NCBI GenBank assembly: GCA_025350945.1 | Contig: JANXWW010000188.1 | Span: forward strand, 1-12,119 | DNA from: Burkholderiales bacterium | GTDB taxonomy: Bacteria > Pseudomonadota > Gammaproteobacteria > Burkholderiales > Usitatibacteraceae | DNA: 12,119 nucleotides | Direction: 5' to 3' | Shown here: positions 6,184 through 12,119 of the stretch, in pieces | Numbering within the stretch: the first letter of the stretch is position 1 | How the letters are laid out: each line of letters opens with the position of its first letter | The notes under the pieces: model-generated | Seen by the model: the letters and a program-made list of their open reading frames with translations, nothing else | Database searches by the model: none | What the model was told of the DNA's origin: nothing | Program-made: the position numbers and the translations under genes

Positions 6184-6677
6184 TTATTTTTTCAAGCGCG
6201 CCATCGCATATACATCAGCCAACGCGCCGTCGCGAAACACATACTGTCTGAATGTGCCTTCAATTTCAAAACCAAATTTTTTATAAAGCGCGATGGCGGC
6301 TTCGTTATCTGAAAATACTGTCAATTCAACACGCGAATATTGCAGCCAGTTATCGGCGAGATCAAGTGCGGCAGCCATCAGTGCGGTGCCCACACCTTTG
6401 CCGTGATAGGCGTCGTGCACGACGATGCCCAGAGACACAGCGTGGCGCCGACGTGCGGCGTTTCCCGCCGGAGCAAGCCAAGATTTGCAACGACCTTGCC
6501 ATCGGCTTCTGCGACCAGCAGATGCGTGTTTTCAGCGGGCTCGGCCAGTCTCTTCCGCCACATCTCAGCCGCCGGAAACGGCAGCTGCATGGTGCCGCGA
6601 ATGGCGTTTGGCTGCGACATGGTTTCGCGAATGGCTTCGTAGTCGGCAGGCTCGGTTGCGCGAATAGTTATTTTCAT
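6184..6677 (-). pseudogene. YhhY-like GNAT acetyltransferase, interrupted by a 1-nt frameshift
   Basis: Two frames together give a complete GNAT N-acetyltransferase of about 164 residues that closely resembles E. coli YhhY/AaaT, an L-amino-acid N-acetyltransferase. The first frame, from 6677, gives MKITIRATEPADYEAIRETM through VVANLGLLRRETP. The second gives RRRHAVSLGIVVHDAYHGKGVGTALM and runs to the stop at 6184. The acetyl-CoA loop HGKGVG and the late motif NEAAIALYKKFGFEIEGT are both in the second part. The frames switch near 6453-6465, where one base appears to be missing. If real, the first frame ends at 6378 as a 99-residue fragment without the acetyl-CoA site. The rest is undamaged, so the change is either recent or a sequencing error. 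It lies between the SPFH and zinc-ribbon genes, with 93 nt and 9 nt gaps. Confidence 0.88.
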
Positions 6678-6698
6678 TTTCGTTGTCCACTCATCTGA

Positions 6699-6739
6699 GC
6701 CAGCTTTATCAGACGAAGAATTTTTCTGATAAAACTGGC
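6699..6739. repeat. Strong intergenic hairpin between SPFH and acetyltransferase genes
   Basis: Two 15-nt arms (6699-6713 and 6725-6739) are complementary at 14 positions around an 11-nt loop. No T-run follows on the minus strand, so it is not a standard intrinsic terminator of the SPFH gene. It could act as an mRNA processing or 3'-end-stabilising structure, partial attenuator or REP-like repeat. It takes up much of the 93-nt gap. Confidence 0.75.
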
Positions 6740-6770
6740 CTCACGCCGAATGACAATGTTCAGAGAATAA

Positions 6771-7895
6771 TCAAGCCGGTGGCAGCGGCGGGGGCACGCC
6801 TGCAAATAACGCCGCGAGCTCTGGCACATCAGCAGCCTTCGCCCATTGCGCCATGCCTGCTTTCCATACGAGCGAATCGCGTTTGAGTGCGCCGGAGCCA
6901 GCTTGACCTTGCAGCGTGCTCATGTCGAAAGGACCTGCCTGCGCGCCGTTGACGGCGACGTGGAACGTCATTTGCTGTGGCAATGGAGGCGGTGCTGCGC
7001 TGTTGGCAGATCCGGCGGCATTGGTGGCATTCATTGCGCCCCCCATTTGCCCGACCATGTTGCCGCCCATTGCAAAGCCTGCACCCAGGCCCATGCCCGC
7101 GCCCGCCGCACTATTCGGCGTGGTGGCGGCATCGTGAATCGAGCTGGCGGTTTCATATTGCGTGTAGGCCTGCAAATTGCCCACGGCCGCGATTGCGCCG
7201 CGCTTATCGATTGCTTTTTCAACCTCTTCCGGCAGGCCGATATCCTGCACTTGCACCTCGACCAATTCGAGGCCCATCGCGGCGAAATCAGGCTGGATGC
7301 GGTCGCGCAGCATTTGCCCGAGCACGCTGACCTTGGCTTCCATATCAATAATGCTTAAACCCAATTCGGGCATGACCTCTTTAATACGCAAACCGATTTT
7401 GCCGCGCAGGTTTTCCTGAATCGCGTCGGTGGTAAAGCGACCTTCGGTGCCAGAAATATCTTTGATGAAGATGCCGGGATCGCTAATCCGGATGGCGTAA
7501 ATACCAAAGGCGGTTGCACGCACGATACCGAACTCTTTATCACGCATGGTGGCAGGTCCGGGTGTGCCCCATTTCAGATCGGTAAATTTGCGCGTGCTGA
7601 TAAAATAAACTTCGGCCTTGAACGGTGATTCAAAACCATATTTCCAGCCTTTAAGCGTGGACAGCACTGGCATATTTTGGGTGGTGAGCGTGTGCATGCC
7701 AGGCTTGAAAACATCGGCTAGTTGGCCCTCGTTGATGAAGACGGCCATCTGCCCTTCGCGAACGGTCAGTTTCGCGCCGTATTTGATCTCGTTATTCATC
7801 CGCTCAAAGCGATAGACGAGGGTATTGTTAGAATCATCAAGCCACTGGATGATATCAATTAATTCACCAGTGAGTTTTTTCCAAAGATCAACCAT
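6771..7895 (-). CDS. SPFH/stomatin-like protein with C-terminal GYF_2 domain (YdjI-like)
   Basis: A 374-residue protein from the ATG at 7895. Residues about 40-225 form an SPFH/Band-7 domain of the 'virion core protein-like' YdjI type, with AKLTVREGQMAVFINEGQ, FKPGMHTL and DIGLPEEVEKAIDKRGA. A Gly/Ala/Met/Asn-rich linker (about 260-300) follows. Residues 309-365 form a GYF_2 domain, with GPFDMSTLQGQ and SLVWKAGMAQWAKAADVPEL. Two PPPLP stretches bracket that domain (302-306 and 368-372). No transmembrane segment is seen; such proteins oligomerise at membranes. Bacillus YdjI ends in a zinc ribbon; here the GYF_2 domain takes that place and the zinc ribbons are on the downstream gene product. 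A longer frame with a TTG start at 7922 exists, but a strong ribosome site fixes the ATG. Role inferred: scaffold for a membrane-associated complex. Confidence 0.9.
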   Translation of the reverse strand: MVDLWKKLTGELIDIIQWLDDSNNTLVYRFERMNNEIKYGAKLTVREGQMAVFINEGQLADVFKPGMHTLTTQNMPVLSTLKGWKYGFESPFKAEVYFISTRKFTDLKWGTPGPATMRDKEFGIVRATAFGIYAIRISDPGIFIKDISGTEGRFTTDAIQENLRGKIGLRIKEVMPELGLSIIDMEAKVSVLGQMLRDRIQPDFAAMGLELVEVQVQDIGLPEEVEKAIDKRGAIAAVGNLQAYTQYETASSIHDAATTPNSAAGAGMGLGAGFAMGGNMVGQMGGAMNATNAAGSANSAAPPPLPQQMTFHVAVNGAQAGPFDMSTLQGQAGSGALKRDSLVWKAGMAQWAKAADVPELAALFAGVPPPLPPA

Positions 7896-7903
7896 GCAGG
7901 GCT

Positions 7904-7909
7904 CTCCTT
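7904..7909 (-). promoter_or_regulatory. Strong ribosome binding site of the SPFH gene
   Basis: AAGGAG on the minus strand lies 8 nt before the ATG at 7895. It is the clearest Shine-Dalgarno sequence in the window and decides the start against the TTG nine codons upstream, whose codons overlap this site. Confidence 0.85.
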
Positions 7910-8018
7910 CAATGAGTCTCAACTACGTTAAAAAGCACAATGACATCTGAGTTGTGTTACTTTGCATGCGCAATTCAGGTTGTACAAACAGATTTATCCA
8001 AACGCATTTTTACTAAAA

Positions 8019-8045
8019 CTTTTATTACACAAAGCTTCTATTACA
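8019..8045 (+). repeat. Paired 11-bp direct repeats in the divergent SPFH/MOSC promoter region
   Basis: CTTTTATTACA (8019-8029) and CTTCTATTACA (8035-8045) differ at one base and are 16 bp apart. They lie in the 235-bp non-coding gap between the divergent SPFH and MOSC genes, about 85 nt before the MOSC ATG. They could be a regulator site or part of a promoter (TACATT at 8042-8047 as a -10). No other feature is clear in this gap apart from a short hairpin around 8059-8075. Confidence 0.4.
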
Positions 8046-8130
8046 TTATCACGGATGTGTCACTTCCAGTGTGACGACCTCACACAGCCGGAAAGCCGAA
8101 ACTTTAACCACTTTAAGCCGCACCCGTGAT

Positions 8131-8940
8131 ATGACGACGACTGTTACCGAAATCAATATCTATCCCGTTAAATCTTTGGGCGGTATATCAATCGATAATT
8201 GTGAATCTACCTCGCGCGGCCTGAAGCACGACCGCCGATTTATGCTGGTGGATGAAAATCACGAATTCTTGACCCAGCGTGAACACCCGCAAATGGCCAC
8301 GATCCGAGCTGCGCTTGACGGCAACGATCTGGTTTTGTCATCACCGTTTGAAGATTCGATTACCGTGCCGCTTGAGCCCCGAGCGTTGCCCACGCGCACT
8401 GTAAAAGTTTGGTCCAGTCGCGTGCATGCTCACACTGTTTTAGCCGAAGCTGATACGTGGCTCTCTGACTATTTGGGCATTGATGCACGACTGGTGTATA
8501 TGCCCGAAACAGCAGCGCGCCGCGTGAGCTCGGACTTCGCGAAAGATGGTGAAGTGGTGAGCTTTGCGGACGGCTATCCGGTGCTGATTGCGTCAGAAGA
8601 ATCGCTCACCGAGCTAAATGCCCGGATCGTGGCGGCAGGCAGTAAGCCCGTGACCATGGATCGCTTTCGCGCGAATATTGTGGTGCAAGGTTGCGCGCCA
8701 TTTGCGGAGGACACATGGCGCGATTTTGCGATTGGTAATACGGGATTTCGCGGCGCGAAGCCGTGTACACGATGCCAAATGACCACCACCGATCAGCTCA
8801 CAGGTGAAGTGTTGGGCTCAGAACCGCTCCGTACACTGGCGACGTTTCGTGATTCCCCCAAAGGCGTTCGCTTCGGGATGAATTTACTGACAACGAAATT
8901 GGGAACAATTCGCGTGGGCGATAGTGTGAATTTTATTTAG
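8131..8940 (+). CDS. MOSC-domain molybdenum-cofactor protein (mARC/YcbX-like, no ferredoxin domain)
   Basis: A 269-residue protein with an N-terminal MOSC beta-barrel (TEINIYPVKSLGGISI, 6-21; GLKHDRRFMLVDENHEFLTQR, 30-50). The MOSC domain follows, with FADGYPVLIASEESL (145-159), MDRFRANIVVQG (176-187) and the cofactor-binding segment FRGAKPCTRCQMTTTD (206-221) with C212 and C215. Family members bind molybdenum cofactor through a conserved Cys and reduce N-hydroxylated compounds such as hydroxylamino-purines. Unlike E. coli YcbX, no 2Fe-2S ferredoxin domain is attached, so a separate electron donor is needed, as for mARC. The ATG at 8131 matches the family's usual N-terminus; a GTG at 8071 would add 20 unconserved residues. 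Neither start has a good ribosome site. It is divergent from the SPFH gene and appears monocistronic. Confidence 0.88.
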   Translation: MTTTVTEINIYPVKSLGGISIDNCESTSRGLKHDRRFMLVDENHEFLTQREHPQMATIRAALDGNDLVLSSPFEDSITVPLEPRALPTRTVKVWSSRVHAHTVLAEADTWLSDYLGIDARLVYMPETAARRVSSDFAKDGEVVSFADGYPVLIASEESLTELNARIVAAGSKPVTMDRFRANIVVQGCAPFAEDTWRDFAIGNTGFRGAKPCTRCQMTTTDQLTGEVLGSEPLRTLATFRDSPKGVRFGMNLLTTKLGTIRVGDSVNFI

Positions 8941-8949
8941 TAAACGCTT

Positions 8950-9092
8950 GGGGTTTGTTGAAATTCGTCGCGAGCGCCCGTCAGGCAAGGCGGAAAGGTG
9001 CGAAAAACCCGGAGTGTATGGGGTATACACGAGGATTTTGAGCGCCTTTTCAACGCCGCATGACCAAGCGCAGCAGAATTTCAACAAGCCCC
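8950..9092. repeat. 143-bp fully palindromic intergenic element (MITE-like)
   Basis: The ends are 17-bp inverted repeats with one mismatch: GGGGTTTGTTGAAATTC at 8950-8966 and GAATTTCAACAAGCCCC at 9076-9092. The exact centre is a 6-bp stem, GTGTAT (9014-9019) with ATACAC (9025-9030). Between ends and centre the two halves also align imperfectly, for example GGCGGAAAGG near 8991 with CCTTTTCAACGCC near 9045. The element should therefore fold into one long hairpin. It has no coding capacity of its own, and no clear target-site duplication is seen. It starts 9 nt after the MOSC stop codon. It may be a miniature non-autonomous repeat or a structured RNA; I cannot tell its copy number. Confidence 0.75.
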
Positions 9093-9118
9093 TAGTGCTG
9101 GCGGGCGTTTTCAGTCAT

Positions 9119-9152
9119 AAATGCCTGATGATGCCTGCTAATGCTGGCATTT
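9119..9152. terminator. Weak hairpin at the 3' end of the exporter gene
   Basis: AAATGCC (9119-9125) pairs with GGCATTT (9146-9152) around a 20-nt loop; the structure begins at the exporter's stop codon. Only short T-runs flank it, so it may be a weak bidirectional terminator or nothing functional. Confidence 0.3.
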
Positions 9153-11488
9153 CATTTTGAAACATACGGCTTCAACAAAAACGCCCCCAGCGCTGGCAGC
9201 AAAAATACCGTACCCACCATGTTCAGGAAAAACATGAATGCGAGCAGGATACCCATATCCGCCTGAAATTTTAGCGCCGACATCGCCCATGTGGCCACAC
9301 CCAATGTCATGGTAACAGCGGTGAAAATCATTGCGGTGCCACGTTCACGTAAGGCTTCAAAAAACGCTTCCGCCAAGGGCTTGCCTTGCTCAAGGAAAAT
9401 TTCAATCCGGTCATAAAGATAAATGCCGTAGTCCACGCCGACGCCCACGCCGAGCGCAATCACGGGCAGGGTGGATACTTTCAAACCAATGCCCAGCGCG
9501 GGCATCAGCGCCTCGCACAGAATCGATACGATGCCCAGTGGGATCAAAATGCACAGCGTCGCGCGCAGGCTGCGGAACGTGACCAGGCACATAATCAACA
9601 GTGCGCCAAAAATTGCGGCGTGCATTTCGTAGCGTGCTTTATCAACGGCTTCATTAGTAGCGGCCATCACGCCAATATTGCCCGTCGCCAGCTTGAATTC
9701 GAGTTTGTCGCTGTTATTGGCGTTCGCAAAATTCTTCACCTCTGCAACCATGCGCTTGATGCTTTCACCCTGCTGATCGGTGGTGTTGACCAATATCTGC
9801 ATGGCTGAACAATCAGGATTCAACAGGCCTGTCGCGGTGTCAACTGGCGTCACACTTTGTGCGAGCACTTGCGGATCGCGCGCGAGCTGGCGCCAGCGCA
9901 AATTGCCTTCGTTAAATCCCGCGTTGATCGTTTTCGCAGCACTGGGCAATGACATCACCGATTTCACACCATCCACATTTTGCATGTACCAATCAAAATT
10001 TTCAATCGTGGTCATGACATCATAATTGGTACAGGCACCCGCCACATTGGTCGTCTGCGCGACCACGCCAAGCGTGTTTACGCCGATGGCGAATTTGCTA
10101 ACGATGGTATCGTTATCCTGGTTGTAGCGGGATTCAGCGCGCAGCTCAGGCACGCCAGAGCCGTAATCACCGATGCGCAATTTGTGCGCCTGCACCAAGC
10201 CCAGGCCCAGCACCACTGTGCTGATCGCAATCACCCAAATGGCGTGTTTACGATCCGCAAATTTTGACGCCCAGCGCCACATGGCGTCCACTCGGCTTTC
10301 TTGCGTTATCTCCTTCGCGGCAGCGCGCGGAGATAACTTCAAATACGAGAGCATGATCGGCAGCAACATTTTGTTGGTGATAATCATCCACGCCACGCCG
10401 AGCGAAGCGGTAATACCGAGCTCACGAACGATGTCGATGGGAATCAACATGATCACGGCGAAACCGAGCACGTTGGTGAGTAAGGCTAATGTGCCAGGAA
10501 TAAATAATTTTGAAAACGAGTGTTTGGCCGCCGTCAAATTATCCATACCGGCGACGACTTCGCGTTCCCATGTTTTGGTCATCTGCACGGCATGCGAAAC
10601 ACCAATCGAGAAAATAAGGAACGGTACCAGAATCGATAGCGGGTCAATGCCAAAGCCAATAATCGGTAACGTGCCGAGCAGCCACAGCACCGGCATCATT
10701 GCCACACCCAAAGCAACCAGCGTGAGCTTGATGTCCTTTACAAAAAAGAACATCAAAATAGCTGTAATCAAAAACGCAACACCAAAGAACATCACCACGC
10801 CTTTCGCGCCCTGTGATATATCGCCTACCGCTTTCGCAAAGCCAATAATATGAACAGTGTGCGTGGGCGTTTCGTATTTGGCGCGCAACTCTTCCAGCTT
10901 TTGGGATAACTCGAAGTAGTTTAGTTTTTCAACCTTGCCATCGCCTTTGGGAATGTATTCGAGCAGCCCCGCCGCCACTAGCGCACCTGAAAAATCAGAT
11001 GCCACCGTGCGACCCACTTCGTTTGATTTCTGCACGTTCCCGCGTACCACCGCGAGATCGGCATCACTGCCCTGAAACGTGGCGGGGATCACGTTACCGC
11101 CCGCGAAGCCTTCTTCAACAACTTCAATAAAGCGTGTGTTGGGAGTGAACAACGACCTTACACTGGGCTTTTCAACACCATCAAGTCCCATGATGTCGTC
11201 GGTCAGGCCCTTCAGCTTGGTCATGAATTCTTTGTTGTAAATATCGCCGTCTTTTTGCACGAGCGCAACTGCGACGCGATTCGCACCACCGAATACGGTT
11301 TCGTATTGTTTGTACACTTTCATGTATGGATGGCTTAACGGCACCATCTTGTTGAAGCCCGCATCAACCTTGAGCTGACTCGCAAAAAACGCAAACACTG
11401 CCGTCATGATCGCAAATACGATTAGCCACATTTTGCGGTGATCGAAAATAATGGCAGAGAATTTATTGATAAAATTTTGAAGGTTCAC
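9152..11488 (-). CDS. RND-superfamily exporter of the MMPL/HpnN type
   Basis: A 778-residue inner-membrane transporter with the two-fold RND layout: TM1 at about 20-38, a large periplasmic domain at 40-228, TM2-6 at about 230-380, TM7 at about 416-433, a second periplasmic domain at 435-620, and TM8-12 at about 624-770. The second half has GVGVGVDYGIYLYDRI, with D686 as the likely proton-relay Asp. The matching place in the first half reads SIGVSHAVQM (294-303) without an acidic residue. Cys486 and Cys560 in the second periplasmic domain could form a disulfide. Relatives are proton-driven and export lipids or other hydrophobic compounds; the substrate is unknown. Translation starts at GTG (11488) without a strong ribosome site. 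The YCF48-like gene lies 79 nt upstream on the same strand, a common pairing, so one operon is likely. Confidence 0.9.
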   Translation of the reverse strand: MNLQNFINKFSAIIFDHRKMWLIVFAIMTAVFAFFASQLKVDAGFNKMVPLSHPYMKVYKQYETVFGGANRVAVALVQKDGDIYNKEFMTKLKGLTDDIMGLDGVEKPSVRSLFTPNTRFIEVVEEGFAGGNVIPATFQGSDADLAVVRGNVQKSNEVGRTVASDFSGALVAAGLLEYIPKGDGKVEKLNYFELSQKLEELRAKYETPTHTVHIIGFAKAVGDISQGAKGVVMFFGVAFLITAILMFFFVKDIKLTLVALGVAMMPVLWLLGTLPIIGFGIDPLSILVPFLIFSIGVSHAVQMTKTWEREVVAGMDNLTAAKHSFSKLFIPGTLALLTNVLGFAVIMLIPIDIVRELGITASLGVAWMIITNKMLLPIMLSYLKLSPRAAAKEITQESRVDAMWRWASKFADRKHAIWVIAISTVVLGLGLVQAHKLRIGDYGSGVPELRAESRYNQDNDTIVSKFAIGVNTLGVVAQTTNVAGACTNYDVMTTIENFDWYMQNVDGVKSVMSLPSAAKTINAGFNEGNLRWRQLARDPQVLAQSVTPVDTATGLLNPDCSAMQILVNTTDQQGESIKRMVAEVKNFANANNSDKLEFKLATGNIGVMAATNEAVDKARYEMHAAIFGALLIMCLVTFRSLRATLCILIPLGIVSILCEALMPALGIGLKVSTLPVIALGVGVGVDYGIYLYDRIEIFLEQGKPLAEAFFEALRERGTAMIFTAVTMTLGVATWAMSALKFQADMGILLAFMFFLNMVGTVFLLPALGAFLLKPYVSK

Positions 11489-11567
11489 GTTTTAAAGTCC
11501 GGGTTTTCGTTTGTGTTTTTGTTTGAATTTTCGATTCTGTATCCGCTCATTTAATCGCGTTGCATTA

Positions 11568-12119
11568 CTATTTCTTGGTCGCCGCCGGTGGCGCTACAGG
11601 CGCTGGTGTGGCGGCAGGTGCAGATGCCAGAATATCTCTGGCACCGGTTTCACCAAACAACAGAATCGCATTTGGCGCGCCCAATAATGGCACCGAAATT
11701 CCTTTGGTTGAGCCCGTTGCCAACGCCGTAAACGAGCGACCGTTGTCGCGCGATAGCAGCGCAGTACCAGCCAACCCGGCCAGCACCAGTGCGCCATCTG
11801 GTAAGCGAGTGGCACCCATGATAGAGGCAGTTGATTTGTTATCGATCTGGGTCCAGCTTTTCAGCGAGGGATCAGCGCTGACAAAAATGCGTCCACGCAA
11901 TCCGTAAATAATCACGGCACCATCGGCGGCCTGAATCGCGCCAAAAAATGAACCCTTGTAGGGGGACTCCAGCTTGCCCCACGTTTTGCCTGTGTCCTCA
12001 GATTTGAGCAAAGTGCCCGCTTCGCCGACGATAAGCAACTTTCCTTCGCCGATCTTAACAATGGCATTGAGATGCTTGTCTTCATCAGTTACCTTGCGCG
12101 GATTCCACGATTTGCCGCC
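11568..12119 (-). CDS. YCF48/BNR-repeat protein, 5' end outside the window
   Basis: An open frame from the window edge to the stop at 11568 gives the last 183 residues. It has beta-propeller repeats of the photosystem-II stability factor (YCF48/HCF136) or BNR type: GGKSW at the visible start, then SEDTGKTW (40-47), SADPSLKSW (81-89) and SRDNGRSF (123-130), which are Asp-box-like. Each follows a strand such as LLIVGEAGTLL or LVLAGLAGTALL. The end is an Ala/Pro-rich tail ending in ATKK. In many proteobacteria such a protein, exported to the periplasm, is encoded just before an MMPL exporter, often with DUF1302 and DUF1329 genes further upstream. It is probably an accessory factor of the exporter. 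The signal peptide and true start are not visible. Confidence 0.87.
   Translation of the reverse strand, partial: GGKSWNPRKVTDEDKHLNAIVKIGEGKLLIVGEAGTLLKSEDTGKTWGKLESPYKGSFFGAIQAADGAVIIYGLRGRIFVSADPSLKSWTQIDNKSTASIMGATRLPDGALVLAGLAGTALLSRDNGRSFTALATGSTKGISVPLLGAPNAILLFGETGARDILASAPAATPAPVAPPAATKK

Noticed and set aside
6846..7358. 170-residue open frame on the plus strand
   Set aside because: It is antisense to the SPFH gene, whose domain motifs are unmistakable; the Arg/Cys/His-rich composition is typical of a shadow frame.
8948..9160. 70-residue plus-strand frame and 67-residue minus-strand frame after the MOSC gene
   Set aside because: Both are produced by the palindromic element and show no domain or ribosome site.
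10173..10853. 226-residue open frame on the plus strand
   Set aside because: It is antisense to the RND exporter, rich in Ser/Thr/Ile in the pattern expected from the reverse of a membrane protein, and has no recognisable motif.
11560..11907. 115-residue plus-strand frame rich in Ala and Gly
   Set aside because: It is antisense to the YCF48-like gene, which has clear Asp-box repeats in the minus frame.

Overview
The window looks like chromosomal DNA of a beta- or gammaproteobacterium, more likely beta. The pointers are moderate GC, a LexA box of the CTGT-N8-ACAG type, and a Burkholderiales-like flavour to several proteins. No rRNA, tRNA, CRISPR array, transposase or phage gene is visible. 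Coding density is high, and everything between about 4.0 and 7.9 kb runs on the minus strand.

Left part (1-3985, plus strand): a small exported basic protein with a strong terminator behind it; a free methionine-(R)-sulfoxide reductase (GAF fold); then a UmuC-like Y-family DNA polymerase under a textbook SOS box, followed 3 nt later by an SDR oxidoreductase, so the SDR is probably carried along in the SOS response; then a LysE/RhtB-type amino-acid exporter.

Middle part (3969-7895, minus strand, read right to left): an SPFH/stomatin-like protein with a C-terminal GYF_2 domain; a strong intergenic hairpin; a YhhY-type GNAT acetyltransferase broken by a 1-nt frameshift; a membrane-anchored double zinc-ribbon protein; a RelE/ParE-type toxin overlapping an XRE-type antitoxin; and a short alpha/beta-hydrolase remnant that has lost its middle, including the nucleophile region. 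The SPFH plus zinc-ribbon pair resembles the Bacillus YdjG/YdjI membrane-stress proteins, with the zinc ribbons on the partner rather than on the SPFH protein.

Right part (7923-12119): a divergent MOSC-domain (mARC/YcbX-like) molybdenum-cofactor protein with paired direct repeats upstream; a 143-bp element that is palindromic along its whole length; and, on the minus strand, an RND/MMPL-family exporter preceded by a YCF48/BNR-repeat protein that runs off the window edge. The last two belong to a widespread YCF48-MMPL gene pair.

No wholly new multi-gene defence or biosynthetic system is evident. The items most worth following are the SOS-controlled polymerase-SDR operon with a possibly leaderless start, the SPFH/GYF_2 plus zinc-ribbon locus, the two decaying genes, and the palindromic element.
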